The translations under genes were made by a program, and so were the position numbers. DNA of 64,000 bases from Pyxidicoccus trucidator (GTDB taxonomy: Bacteria; Myxococcota; Myxococcia; Myxococcales; Myxococcaceae). Numbering within the stretch: the stretch's first letter is position 1; the number at the start of each line of letters is the position of its first letter. Positions 1-8,541 of the stretch are shown piece by piece. The notes under the pieces were generated by a model that was not told the origin of the DNA, made no database searches, and saw nothing but the letters and a program-made list of their open reading frames with translations. The stretch lies in NCBI RefSeq assembly GCF_010894435.1, contig NZ_JAAIXZ010000006.1, forward strand, positions 248,001 to 312,000. The letters run 5' to 3'.

Positions 1-1620
1 GTAGCGCTGCAGCGTGTCCAGGGCCGAGGTGAAGGCCTGGAAGTCCTCCACGGTCGAGCTCGGGTCACCCAGCTGCAGGGCCAGCTGCCGCAGGGCCGTC
101 ATGGCCATGGGCCGCAGGTCCCTCGCGGTGGGGAGGTCCTGGCCCGCCGCGAAGTAGCTCATCAGCGTGGCCAGCTCGGCGCGGGCGGTGCCGAGGACTC
201 CCAGGAAGGGTGCGCGCGCATCCGCCCCCCGTGAGGCGATGGTCTGCTGCAGCAGATAGGTGCCGCTCGTGCCGTCCGCCCAGTCCAGCTGCCCCACGGT
301 GATGCGCCCGCGAACGCCTTGCGGACTCCACGCGAGCCCCAGCTGCGCGTCCGGCGGCACGAAGGCGTTGATGAGCGCGCCCTCGTCCAGCACTCCCAGC
401 TCGGGGTGCTCGGTCATCACCGCCGCCAGCTGGGTCTGCGCCTGGGACATGGCCTGGTCCAGGGTGAGCCCCTGCGCGCCATGGCCGTCCGGTCCGAGCA
501 CCGAGTAGGCGAAGTCGAAGTCCAGGAAGGCCGACAGGTTGTCCTCCGCCTGGGGCGTGTCCTGGCCGGGAGGACGGGGGACCGCGTACTGGGCCTGGGC
601 CGTGTTCTCCGCGGCATCGCGGAAGCGCTGCATGAGCGCGGGGTCCGCCAGCAGCTGCTCCAGCGTCACCCCGCCGAGGCTCGGGTCCGCCACTCGCGCC
701 CACTCCCGGAGCTGCACGAAGCTTTGCTCGAGCAGCTCCGGGGCACGGGGCGCGTCCTGCAGGAAGCGCACGAGCGCCTGGGCCTCGACCGCCGCGAGCG
801 TGAGGTCGCCCCAGGCCACCGGGCTACCGCCCGCCAGGCGCTGCTGGGCGGCGGCCAGGTCTACGTCCTGCGTCTGGAGCTGGTCCTGGGAGAGCGCCCT
901 CACGTACGCGTCGAAGTTCGCCTCGGTGGGGTTGCTGACGTACGCCTCCATCGCCGCGACCGTCGCGGCCGACATCTGGAGTGGGGGCGCGTCCGCCACC
1001 CGCATGTCGAACAGGGCCGGGTCCAGCCCCGAGCGCGCGATGGCCGCGTCACGCTCCGGCCCTGGGGGCGCCTGGAGGATGTGGTGCACCGCCGTGCCTC
1101 CGGCCGTGCCCGCCACCGAGTATTGCGGATGGCTCGCGAAATAGTCGGCCTCGGATGCCCACTGCTGAGTGGTCGGGTCGAAGATGCGTCCGCCCTGCCG
1201 GATGACCACATGGCCACTCTCGCCCTCGGCTCCCGACCGGGAGTCCGCGAGGAAGAGGACCTCGGAGCGCGCGCGGATCTGCGGTGACGCGGCGAGGAAG
1301 TCTCCCACCTGGTCCAGGCAGTTCTCCTGCCCGTCCCGGATGTTCTCCGTGCGCAAGGTGCTGGCCTGGGGGGCCGTACCGGCCGTCGCGACAGCGGGCT
1401 CGCTTCCAAGCAGCGTCTGGCTTCGAGTGGAGGTGGCGGCCTGAAACGAGTCGCCGGTGGGGCCCGGCTTCCGTGGCGCCGCCCGAGACCGGGCCTCCCG
1501 TGCCACGCGCTCCGCCGCTTCCCGGGCGGCCCGCTCCGCGGCCTCCTGCGCTGACCGGCGGGCAGCCTCCGCCGCCACCTGCGCGGAGGAGGAACGAATG
1601 GCTTCCATATTGCTGCTCAT
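1..1620 (-). CDS. Large Ala/Gln-rich protein with possible Cys-His-Asp domain, 3' end outside window
   Basis: The minus-strand frame is open from an ATG at 1618-1620 to the window edge, giving at least 540 residues; the C-terminus lies outside. Residues 5-50 are an Ala/Arg/Glu helix with the look of a coiled coil. Next comes a globular part with Cys101 (DGQENCLDQ), His137 (SGHVVI) and Asp148 (IFDPT), spaced and ordered as in papain-like cysteine hydrolases and papain-fold toxins. The rest is Ala/Gln-rich and unrecognised. No signal peptide is visible. An AAAGGGGA stretch about 6 nt before the ATG can act as ribosome binding site. A GGGGAGC/GCTCCCC hairpin (1647-1668) lies in the leader. Peptidase function is inference; the reading frame is secure because the alternatives give low-complexity Arg/Pro strings. 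Confidence 0.75.
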   Translation of the reverse strand, partial: MSSNMEAIRSSSAQVAAEAARRSAQEAAERAAREAAERVAREARSRAAPRKPGPTGDSFQAATSTRSQTLLGSEPAVATAGTAPQASTLRTENIRDGQENCLDQVGDFLAASPQIRARSEVLFLADSRSGAEGESGHVVIRQGGRIFDPTTQQWASEADYFASHPQYSVAGTAGGTAVHHILQAPPGPERDAAIARSGLDPALFDMRVADAPPLQMSAATVAAMEAYVSNPTEANFDAYVRALSQDQLQTQDVDLAAAQQRLAGGSPVAWGDLTLAAVEAQALVRFLQDAPRAPELLEQSFVQLREWARVADPSLGGVTLEQLLADPALMQRFRDAAENTAQAQYAVPRPPGQDTPQAEDNLSAFLDFDFAYSVLGPDGHGAQGLTLDQAMSQAQTQLAAVMTEHPELGVLDEGALINAFVPPDAQLGLAWSPQGVRGRITVGQLDWADGTSGTYLLQQTIASRGADARAPFLGVLGTARAELATLMSYFAAGQDLPTARDLRPMAMTALRQLALQLGDPSSTVEDFQAFTSALDTLQRY

Positions 1621-1782
1621 GCGCGTCCCCTTTGGGTCTGAACGGCGGGGAGCTCCAGCCGGCTCCCCGTCCAGGTGAGAAATCCTTCCCAAAAAGGAGG
1701 ACAAACCTTGGAGGCCCGACGTCGCACGGAAACGACGTGTGGTTCGTTTTTCCCAGGCGCCGGGTGGCACGCGCCCCCGGTC

Positions 1783-2736
1783 TCATTCCCGGCGGACGGA
1801 GTGGCGTTCGAGCCAGCGGGAGATGGCCTGGCCGATGTCATCGGGCAGGTCCTCGCTGGCGTGGTGGCCAGCTGAGCCAAGTGCCACGACCTCGAGCGCG
1901 GCGAACCTGCCGCGCGCCCACTCGACAATCGCAGGGGAGCCGAGCGGCGTCGGGCTGTCGAAGGTGAGCAGCAGCTTGGGCACCGACGGCGACGCCGCCA
2001 TCCAGTCGACGTAGCGGTCCAGCACCGCCATCACTTCGGCCGGCTGGTTCTCGATGGGAAGTTCGCGCGGCCAGGCCAGCATCGGGCGCCGCGACGCAGG
2101 GTCGGGATAGGGCGCGGAGTACACCGCGGCCTCGGCCTCGGTGAGGCCCCGCTTGACGCCGGCTCCCAGCGAGCGGGCCAGGAACTGGTTCTGCTCCAGC
2201 ACCAGCGTCTCACCCACGCCAGGGGTGCGCAGGTTCTTGAACAGCTCGACGCCCTGCGGCGGGTAGTCGCTCCACTTGAGCGAGCGGAAGAAGGTCTCGA
2301 ACACGACCAGCCCTCGCACCCGCTCGGGGTGACGGGCGGCCCAATCCATGGCCAGGGAGCCGCCCCAGTCGTAGCCGACCAGCACGACGTCTTTCAGCCC
2401 GAGCGCGTCGAACCAGGCGTCGAGGTAGCGGGCATGGTCCGCGAAGCGATAGGCGATGTCGGGCTTGCCCGAGTCGCCCATGCCAATCAGGTCGGGCGCC
2501 AGCACGCGGTGGCGACCGGCGAGATGGGGGATGACGTTGCGCCACACGTAGGACGACGTCGGGTTGCCATGGAGCAGGACCACGGTGGGGCCGTGGCCGG
2601 CTTCGCGGTAGGACATGTGGGAATCGAGGACACGGACCTCACGCATGGATGTCTCCGGCGGGATGGGCGCGGGCGGCGGCGCCGCGCGCAGACAGGCCGC
2701 GAGGGCGACCGGGAGGAGCAAGGGGAACAGCCGCAT
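1783..2736 (-). CDS. Haloalkane dehalogenase-like alpha/beta hydrolase, lipoprotein
   Basis: The 317-residue product begins with a lipoprotein signal (lipobox LAAC, Cys15), so it should be exported and membrane-anchored. The core carries haloalkane dehalogenase signatures: HGNPTSS with halide-binding Asn58, GYDWGGS with nucleophile Asp123 and halide-binding Trp124, and GHHASEDLPDDIG with catalytic His291. Known members hydrolyse a carbon-halogen bond to an alcohol and free halide; the natural substrate cannot be read here. Tyr replaces the usual His before the nucleophile. GGAGG lies 10 nt before the ATG at 2736, while the upstream in-frame ATG at 2745 is only 1 nt from it, so 2736 is preferred. 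The gene diverges from a LysR gene, which probably controls it. A related epoxide hydrolase or esterase role is possible. Confidence 0.88.
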   Translation of the reverse strand: MRLFPLLLPVALAACLRAAPPPAPIPPETSMREVRVLDSHMSYREAGHGPTVVLLHGNPTSSYVWRNVIPHLAGRHRVLAPDLIGMGDSGKPDIAYRFADHARYLDAWFDALGLKDVVLVGYDWGGSLAMDWAARHPERVRGLVVFETFFRSLKWSDYPPQGVELFKNLRTPGVGETLVLEQNQFLARSLGAGVKRGLTEAEAAVYSAPYPDPASRRPMLAWPRELPIENQPAEVMAVLDRYVDWMAASPSVPKLLLTFDSPTPLGSPAIVEWARGRFAALEVVALGSAGHHASEDLPDDIGQAISRWLERHSVRRE

Positions 2737-2764
2737 CGTTCGCATGCCTCCACCATGCGGTCGC

Positions 2765-2787
2765 TCATCATTTTCGGCCAGTGATGA
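2765..2787. promoter_or_regulatory. Putative LysR operator between divergent genes
   Basis: Perfect inverted repeat TCATCA-N11-TGATGA in the 76-bp gap between the dehalogenase and the LysR-type gene. Arm spacing and position fit a LysR regulator binding site controlling both divergent promoters. The arms are seen directly; the regulatory role is inferred. Confidence 0.5.
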
Positions 2788-2812
2788 TTCATGAGGTCTA
2801 TCCTCACCAACC

Positions 2813-3736
2813 GTGAGCCTTTCCTCTCTCGACCTCAACCTGCTCCTGGTGCTCGACAGCGTGCTCGCCGAACGCAGCGTGGTGCGTGCCGCCCGCCGCC
2901 TCCACGTCACGCCCTCGGCGATCAGCAACTCACTGGCCCGCCTGCGCACCGCGCTCGGCGACCCGTTGATTGCCCGCAGTGGCCGGGGCATCGTGCCAAC
3001 CCCCCGCGCCGCCGAGCTGGCGCCGGCACTGGCCCGCGCCTTGCGCGACCTCGACCACGCCGTGCACGGCGCCGCCTTCAATCCCGCCACCACCACCCGC
3101 CAGTTCTCGCTCGCCATCGCCGACGCCGGACAGGTGGTGCGGCTGCCCCGCCTCGTCACGCTGATGGCCGCCGAATTGCCGCGCGCCAGCCTGCGCGTCG
3201 TGGGTATCGACACCCTGCTCACTCGCGGCGGACTGGCCAACGCCGAGGTCGATGTCGCCGTTGCGGTCGGTGAGAAGGGCCCCGGCATGCACCTCGAGCC
3301 GCTGTACCGCGAGCGCACCGTGCTGGTGGCGCGCCGCAATCATCCCCAGGCCGGCAACCGCGTCTCCAAGAGCACGCTGGCCGGCCTGCGCCACGTCGAG
3401 GTGCAGGTGGCGCCCGGCAAGGGCTACCGCGAGCTGCCCGGCGCCTATGCCCGCCTCGGCATTGCCCGCGACATCGCGCTCGTCGTACCGAACTTCAGCG
3501 CCGCCGCCGCGGTGGTCGCCGATACCGACCTGGTCGCCACCCTCCCCGCCTCGCTGGTCGCCCGCCTCGGCCCGGTCCTCGGACTGCGCACCATCCAGAG
3601 CCCGGTGCCGCCGCTCCACGTCACCATCAACCTGTGGTGGCACGAGCGCACCGACGCCGACCCGGCGATGATCGCCTTCCGCGACCTCATCCGGCGCGCG
3701 GGAGCGCGCGGCAGCGCCGCCCGACCGCGTCCTTGA
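2813..3736 (+). CDS. LysR-family transcriptional regulator
   Basis: This 307-residue protein starts at GTG 2813. Its N-terminal winged helix-turn-helix (about residues 1-65, with LDLNLLLVLDSVLAERSV and RLHVTPSAISNSLARLR) is characteristic of LysR regulators, and residues 90-300 match the LysR effector-binding fold in length and pattern. It resembles the NodD/PcaQ-like branch whose N-terminus reads DLNLL. It is divergently placed 76 bp from the lipoprotein dehalogenase with a palindrome in between, so the simplest reading is a local, ligand-responsive activator of that gene and an autoregulator. The ligand is unknown. Codon use matches the neighbours and there is no sign of damage. Confidence 0.9.
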   Translation: MSLSSLDLNLLLVLDSVLAERSVVRAARRLHVTPSAISNSLARLRTALGDPLIARSGRGIVPTPRAAELAPALARALRDLDHAVHGAAFNPATTTRQFSLAIADAGQVVRLPRLVTLMAAELPRASLRVVGIDTLLTRGGLANAEVDVAVAVGEKGPGMHLEPLYRERTVLVARRNHPQAGNRVSKSTLAGLRHVEVQVAPGKGYRELPGAYARLGIARDIALVVPNFSAAAAVVADTDLVATLPASLVARLGPVLGLRTIQSPVPPLHVTINLWWHERTDADPAMIAFRDLIRRAGARGSAARPRP

Positions 3737-3856
3737 AGGTGGCAGGCCACCACGACGCCTCAAGTGGACCCGGCCAGGCCGGGAACAGGGGCACGGCTGC
3801 GTCCGCGGGATGAGTGGGTTGATAGTTAGCCGTTGAGCTTACTGTCCGGGCCGGAT

Positions 3857-3880
3857 ATGGTTATCCATATGGGTAACCAT
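3857..3880. promoter_or_regulatory. Palindromic operator overlapping the ArsR start
   Basis: A 24-bp near-perfect palindrome with outer arms ATGGTTA / TAACCAT and core CCATATGG; one symmetric pair is mismatched. It is AT-rich in a GC-rich genome and covers the start codon of the ArsR gene, as expected for an autoregulatory ArsR site. Binding is inferred. Confidence 0.6.
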
Positions 3881-4213
3881 CAAGCCTCGCTGGATGGGGT
3901 CTTCTACGCGCTGTCCGACGCCACCCGGCGAGCCGTCATCCACCGGCTCGGAAAGGGCCCCGCCACCGTGAGCGAGCTCAGCAAGCCTTTCGATATGGCG
4001 TTGCCGTCGTTCATGAAGCACCTGCGGGTGCTCGAAGAGCACGACCTCATTCGCTCCACCAAGACGGGTCGACTCCGAACCTGCCGGGTCAATCCGAAGA
4101 GACTTCACGCCGCCGAGTCGTGGATGGCGGAACAACGAGCACTGTGGGAGGCCCGCTCCGATCGACTGGAGAACCTGGTCACCGCGCTCTACCAAGAGGA
4201 GAAATCACGATGA
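3869..4213 (+). CDS. ArsR-family winged-helix repressor
   Basis: A 114-residue ArsR-type regulator: SLDGVFYALSDATRRAVIHR is the entry helix and PATVSELSKPFDMALPSFMK the recognition HTH. It belongs to the SdpR-like subgroup usually paired with an SRPBCC (AHSA1) gene and lacks the Cys cluster of metal-sensing members. ATG 3869 is chosen because family members begin with a short M-x-N-x stretch before this helix; ATG 3857 is also in frame. There is no Shine-Dalgarno sequence, so the mRNA may be leaderless. The start sits in a palindrome that is probably its own operator. Its stop overlaps the next start (ATGA), so the two genes were one operon, but the partner is truncated. Confidence 0.88.
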   Translation: MGNHQASLDGVFYALSDATRRAVIHRLGKGPATVSELSKPFDMALPSFMKHLRVLEEHDLIRSTKTGRLRTCRVNPKRLHAAESWMAEQRALWEARSDRLENLVTALYQEEKSR

Positions 4214-4401
4214 CCCGCACGTTCAATCCCGAGCTCGACCTCACACTTTCCCGCGTCATCAAAGCGCCTCGCCTCACCACGTGGCGCGCGTTCGCCGAGC
4301 CCTCGCTCTTCGAGCAGTGGTGGATTCCCGCGCCGACCCAGATGAAGGTCATCGAGATGTCGCTCCCGGCGCACGGGCCACCGCGGCGGGCGGGGCGTTG
4401 A
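4210..4401 (+). pseudogene. Truncated SRPBCC/AHSA1-like gene
   Basis: The first about 50 residues (MTRTFNPELDLTLSRVIKAP, then WRAFAEPSLFEQWWIP) are the usual start of an AHSA1/SRPBCC ligand-binding protein that pairs with SdpR-type ArsR regulators. Members run to about 140-160 residues. Here the frame departs from the family after the VIEMSL segment, becomes Pro/Arg-rich and stops at residue 63. No continuation is visible before the sulfatase gene 56 bp away, so the 3' two thirds appear deleted. It overlaps the ArsR stop by ATGA. A functional miniprotein is unlikely. Confidence 0.75.
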
Positions 4402-4457
4402 GCCTCAAGCAACACAGGCCCACGCCCCTGCCCCACCGGCCAGGTCAAAGGCCCCGC

Positions 4458-6473
4458 TCACGCCTTCGGGGCGCTGCTGCGGACGCTCCCGGGCCACGGG
4501 GCCAGCTTCTCCTTCTCGTAGCGCGCGAGCAGGCTGCCGAGGCTCGTGGCCTTCTCCTCGACCGCGGCCTTGCGCGAGTCCGGCACCGTGGGCGCCACCG
4601 CCGGGAAGGGCCCGTTGACGGCCAGCAGGTTGTGGGACTCCAGCGGGTCTGTCTCCAGGTCGTACAGCTCCCACTGCTCGGCCTCCTGCCCGTGGGGGTC
4701 GAAGTAGCGCGAGAGCTTCCAGGCGCCGCTGCGCACGCAGCGGACGTGGTTCGGCTGGCGCACCGGGCCGGGCGCCAGCTCCGGCACCTGACGCCCCGGG
4801 GGCAGCACCCCATTCCCCCCGGTGCGCAGCAGGTCCACGACCTTGCAGAAGAAGGCGTAGTTCTCGAGGTCCTGTTCCGAGTGCGGGTCCCCATCCACCG
4901 GCAGCGGCTCGGTGATTTCGTCGTCGGTGATGAAGAGCACGCCCTCGCGCACCGAGCCGTCCGGCTCAAGCACCACGCTTTGCTCACCCTTCACCACCGG
5001 CGTCAGGTCCGTGCCCACGAACGGAGGCACGACGCGCTGCAGGCGCAGCTCCTCGCGGGCCTTCTCCAGGTCCTTGCCCTCCACCCCCATGAGGCCCAGG
5101 AGCGTGGGCAGCAGGTCGACATGGCTGGTCAGCGCTTCGACCTGCCGGGGCGCCAGGTCCGAGTTGAGCGAAGGGTGCCGGAACACCACCGGCACGTGCA
5201 GCGCCTCCTGGTAGGCCGCGTGCCACTTCTCCATCATCATTCCGTGGGCGCCGCCGTACTCGCCGTGGTCCGACATGAAGACGACCAGGGTGTCCTCGTG
5301 CAGGCCCACCTCCTCGAGCGTCTGGAGCACACGGGCGATGTGGCCATCCACGACCTGGTGCAGGTAGGCGTAGTACTGCACGAAGGCCGCGACGGAGGCC
5401 TCCGGATTCACCGTGAGCTGGAAAGGGATGTTGGAGGCGAGCGTGACGCCGAGCGCGAGGGCCTCGGGGTTCGCGGGCGTCTTGCCGGCCGCCACGGCCT
5501 GCCGCAGCGCGCCCATTCCCGTCTTCGCGGCGAGCCCGAGCCCGACCTTGTACGAGTAGTCGAGCTGGCAGGACGGCTTGTCGGGGCCGAGCGCCATCGC
5601 GGCCGGAGGCGGTGGCTGGGCGCACGTCGCGTCCAGTCCCTCCGGGTTGAGCGGGTAGCGGAAGGTGCCGCCCGCGGGAGGCGTGGACAGCGTGCGCTTC
5701 CCGGGGATGGGCAGCGGGCCGACCGGTGGCGCCTCCGGGTCCAGGGTGCGTGGCAGGGCCGGGTAGGTGGCGATGTCGTGGGGATTGGCGAAGGACACCA
5801 CGGCCATCCACGGGGCCTGCTCCGCGGCGGGCGCTGGCTGGAGGGGCGCCTTGTCGGAGGCCACGGCCTGGGTCCTGTCCACCTCGAGCGCCAGGGCCTT
5901 GCGCCGCAGGAAGGTGCAGGCCAGGTCCGCGCAACCAAAGTCCCGGTAGAAGGCCAGGTTGTTGGGGCTGGAGCCGTGCGGCTCGGGGTAGCTCAGCTCC
6001 CAGTCCTCGAAGCCATAGCGCGAGAGCGAGTGCTCCGGCGGATTCGACACGTGCCACTTGCCGAAGTAGTGCGTGCGGTAGCCCGCGGCGCGGAACCAGT
6101 GGCCCAGGGTGGGAATGCCGTCGGGTCGCAGCCAGGGGAAGGCGGCGGCATCGGCGCTCTTGAAGAGGCCATCGGTCTGCATGACGCCCGTCCGCGTGCC
6201 GTACTGCCCGGTCATGATGGTGGTGCGGCTGGGAATGCAGGCCGAGGAGGCGATGGTGTGGTTGCGCAGCACCACGCCGTGCCGCTGCAGCTTCACGAAG
6301 CCCGGGAACATCGAGGCATAGGGGTTGTCCTCGCGCAGGGGCTGGAAGCCGAGCAGCTCCTTGAGAGGCTCCGCGAAGCCGCCCTCCGGGCCATAGGGGA
6401 ACCGGGGGAAGCGCATCTGGTCCACCATGATGACCAGGAGGTTGCGGGGAGGTGATGCGGGCTTGCGCTGCAT
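4458..6473 (-). CDS. Sulfatase (formylglycine type)
   Basis: The 671-residue product has alkaline-phosphatase-superfamily sulfatase hallmarks: NLLVIMVDQM with metal-ligand Asp18, and SACIPSRTTIMTGQYGTRTG, where Cys79 in C-x-P-S-R is the residue converted to formylglycine in known sulfatases. Further on are a metal-binding SDHGEYGGAHG and the lysine of EKWH. It should hydrolyse a sulfate ester (or a phosphonate/phosphate ester in some relatives). No signal peptide or lipobox is visible, so it may act in the cytoplasm, unusual for a scavenging sulfatase. The ATG at 6473 has GGAGGA 6 nt upstream and decides the start over longer frames. No maturase gene is nearby. The substrate is not predictable. 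Confidence 0.88.
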   Translation of the reverse strand: MQRKPASPPRNLLVIMVDQMRFPRFPYGPEGGFAEPLKELLGFQPLREDNPYASMFPGFVKLQRHGVVLRNHTIASSACIPSRTTIMTGQYGTRTGVMQTDGLFKSADAAAFPWLRPDGIPTLGHWFRAAGYRTHYFGKWHVSNPPEHSLSRYGFEDWELSYPEPHGSSPNNLAFYRDFGCADLACTFLRRKALALEVDRTQAVASDKAPLQPAPAAEQAPWMAVVSFANPHDIATYPALPRTLDPEAPPVGPLPIPGKRTLSTPPAGGTFRYPLNPEGLDATCAQPPPPAAMALGPDKPSCQLDYSYKVGLGLAAKTGMGALRQAVAAGKTPANPEALALGVTLASNIPFQLTVNPEASVAAFVQYYAYLHQVVDGHIARVLQTLEEVGLHEDTLVVFMSDHGEYGGAHGMMMEKWHAAYQEALHVPVVFRHPSLNSDLAPRQVEALTSHVDLLPTLLGLMGVEGKDLEKAREELRLQRVVPPFVGTDLTPVVKGEQSVVLEPDGSVREGVLFITDDEITEPLPVDGDPHSEQDLENYAFFCKVVDLLRTGGNGVLPPGRQVPELAPGPVRQPNHVRCVRSGAWKLSRYFDPHGQEAEQWELYDLETDPLESHNLLAVNGPFPAVAPTVPDSRKAAVEEKATSLGSLLARYEKEKLAPWPGSVRSSAPKA

Positions 6474-6685
6474 GGGGGTTCCTCCGAAGCGGGACACTGA
6501 GCCAGCGGGACGATGCAGATCCCCGGCCAGTCTATGTCTCCGCATCGAGGCGTTCTGTGAAGCACCGGGTCATCCCGCGGAGCCGCGTTCACGGAGGACG
6601 CAGGCCCCGGAGCATGCGTCCCTCACGAACGCGAAGCCCACTTCTCCAGCGCGACGCGAGCCCGGGGACGTGCTACCCCCTTCTC

Positions 6686-7843
6686 ATGTCCCCTCCCCGC
6701 AAACCCACCACCCGCCAGGAAGGCGCGCCTGCCGCCGCCATGCCGGCCGGGCTGGCGCCTGGCGCCGCGTTCACCTGGCACTCGGAGAGTGGCGAGCCCG
6801 CGCCCGCGCGCCTGTCCCCCGTGGATGACCGGCTCAAGGCCGACACCGCGCTCAAGCGCGTCCGCAATGGCGAGTTCCTGCTGTACACCGGCGACTTCCA
6901 CAACGCGAAGCAGCTCCTGGGCGCGCTGGGCCGGCGGCTCTCCCGCCCCTCGAATGCCCGCTCGCCGCTGGAGGCGTTCCGGGCGGAGCGGCGCGCCCGG
7001 CAACTGGAGCACGAGACGCTGGCTCGAATCGTCGTCGCGCTCGACGGTGCCTACAAGCTCGGCCTGTCGCGCGCCCCGGACGTGGCACAGGCCTGCCGCG
7101 AGGTCTGGGGCGAGCCCGAGGCGGCCACCACCGTCGTCCCCCTCAAGCAGCTCCTCGGCATGCTCGGGGCCGCGGAGTGGCGGCGCAAGGGCCTGGCCGT
7201 GCCCGGCCTCAATGGCCTGCTCCATCCGTACTACGGCGTCTATCTGCCGACCCGCACGGACTACGTGGAGCTGCTGCTCTCCCTTCCCGACGTGAAGGGC
7301 AAGCGTGTCTTCGACGTGGGCACCGGCACGGGCGTGCTGTCGTTCCTCCTCCTGCAGCGCGGCGCGGCCTCCGCGTCGGCCACCGACTGCGACTCCCGGG
7401 CCGTGGCCTGCGCGAAGGAGAACGCGGAGCGGCTCGGCCTCGCCAAGCGCTTCCAGGTGACGGAGGCGGACCTCTTCCCGGAGGGGAAGGCGGACCTCGT
7501 CGTCTGCAACCCGCCCTGGATTCCCGAGCCGCCCAAGAACCGGGTGGACCGCGCCGTGTTCGACGAGGACAACCGCTTCCTGCTGCGCTTCCTGGAAGGG
7601 CTCCCCGGGGCGCTCACGCCCGGCGGGGAGGGGCTGCTCATCCTGTCCGACCTCGCGGTGCTGCTGGGCCTGCGCCCGCCCGGGTGGCTCGAGGAGCAAT
7701 TCACCCGGTGCGGGCTGACGGTGAAGTGGGCCCGCTCGACTCCGGCGCGGCACTCGAAGGCCAAGGACACGTCAGACCCGCTGCATGCCGCGCGCTCGCG
7801 GGAGGTCACCACCCTCTACTGCCTGGTGCCCTCCTCCCCGTAG
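6686..7843 (+). CDS. Class I SAM-dependent methyltransferase with NPPW motif
   Basis: 385 residues. The C-terminal half is a Rossmann methyltransferase: VFDVGTGTGVLSF (motif I, about 208-220), ATDCDSRAV (motif II) and VVCNPPWIPEPP (motif IV, about 272-283). The NPP[YW] motif marks enzymes that methylate planar nitrogen, such as glutamine in release factors or ribosomal proteins and adenine or guanine in nucleic acid. The N-terminal about 170 residues form a family-specific helical region of unknown role, preceded by a flexible Pro/Ala tail. ATG 6686 is used; no longer frame is supported by a ribosome site. It converges on a lipoprotein gene. A PrmC-like or RNA methyltransferase are the main options. 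Confidence 0.82.
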   Translation: MSPPRKPTTRQEGAPAAAMPAGLAPGAAFTWHSESGEPAPARLSPVDDRLKADTALKRVRNGEFLLYTGDFHNAKQLLGALGRRLSRPSNARSPLEAFRAERRARQLEHETLARIVVALDGAYKLGLSRAPDVAQACREVWGEPEAATTVVPLKQLLGMLGAAEWRRKGLAVPGLNGLLHPYYGVYLPTRTDYVELLLSLPDVKGKRVFDVGTGTGVLSFLLLQRGAASASATDCDSRAVACAKENAERLGLAKRFQVTEADLFPEGKADLVVCNPPWIPEPPKNRVDRAVFDEDNRFLLRFLEGLPGALTPGGEGLLILSDLAVLLGLRPPGWLEEQFTRCGLTVKWARSTPARHSKAKDTSDPLHAARSREVTTLYCLVPSSP

Positions 7844-7855
7844 GCCCGCAGGCCT

Positions 7856-7883
7856 GGCGGCCTTCCCAGGTGAGGAGGCCGCC
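7856..7883. terminator. Stem-loop between convergent genes
   Basis: Perfect 8-bp stem GGCGGCCT / AGGCCGCC around a 12-nt loop in the 56-bp space between the methyltransferase and lipoprotein stop codons. No T-run on either strand, so at best a weak or factor-assisted bidirectional terminator. Confidence 0.45.
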
Positions 7884-7899
7884 CGCCACGTGCTGCCGG

Positions 7900-8439
7900 C
7901 TACTGGCAGTCCGCCAGGCCGTAGACGAAGTCCTTGCGCGGCGTCTGGCCCGGGTCCTGGTTGATGGCCGCGATGCTCAGCTCGCTGTAGGAGACCGTCT
8001 GCGTGCTGCCAATCACCATCTGCGTCTTCTGCACGCGCGTGGTGGACAGCACCACCTTGCCCGTCGTGCCCGTGGGCTCGATGCGGAAGCAGTTCATGAT
8101 GCGCGGGTCCACCGTGGACTTGTAGCAACGGGTGTACTGCCCCAGCACCGTGCGCTTCGTGTACGTGCAGCGGCAATCCCACGGGTCGTACTCCTCGGAC
8201 ACGTGCGCGGCCTCGTAGCCGGTGGCCGTCTGCACCACCTCCAGGTACGTGCCTTCCGGGTCCTGCGGATTCGCGCACCACAGCAGCGTGTCGCCGACCG
8301 CGCCCTGCTGTACCTCCGCCATCTCCGGCACCACCTCGGCCGGCTGCTGCGGCTCCTGCGGCTGGGGCGCGGCGCCACAGCCCAGGCTCAGGAAGGACGT
8401 CGTGACGATGAACGCCGAGAAACGCAGAAGGGAACGCAT
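7900..8439 (-). CDS. Cys-containing lipoprotein of unknown function
   Basis: 179 residues with a clear lipoprotein signal: MRSLLRF, hydrophobic stretch, lipobox SLGC (Cys21). A short Pro/Gln/Glu tether precedes a compact domain with about six Cys (CANPQ, DCRC, RCYK, NCFR and a terminal DCQ), which are probably disulfide-bonded after export. I do not recognise the domain. The gene is monocistronic in appearance, converging with the methyltransferase gene and followed upstream by a separate minus-strand pair. The reading frame is supported by the signal peptide and even composition. Confidence 0.75.
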   Translation of the reverse strand: MRSLLRFSAFIVTTSFLSLGCGAAPQPQEPQQPAEVVPEMAEVQQGAVGDTLLWCANPQDPEGTYLEVVQTATGYEAAHVSEEYDPWDCRCTYTKRTVLGQYTRCYKSTVDPRIMNCFRIEPTGTTGKVVLSTTRVQKTQMVIGSTQTVSYSELSIAAINQDPGQTPRKDFVYGLADCQ

Positions 8440-8541
8440 GGCTGCTCCTGTTGTGGAATCGGGGTCATTCCCGACCTTCCACGCATGGGAGCCCTTCCCG
8501 TGACTTCACGCAATGCACTTCTGCGTGAAACCTGGGCGCAC

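Noticed and set aside
319..1287. Long plus-strand open frame opposite the first gene
   Set aside because: Arg/Leu/Glu/Val-rich antisense shadow typical of high-GC genes. The minus-strand frame has normal composition and a start site.
4281..6455. 724-codon plus-strand frame opposite the sulfatase
   Set aside because: Antisense shadow. The sulfatase frame carries all catalytic motifs.
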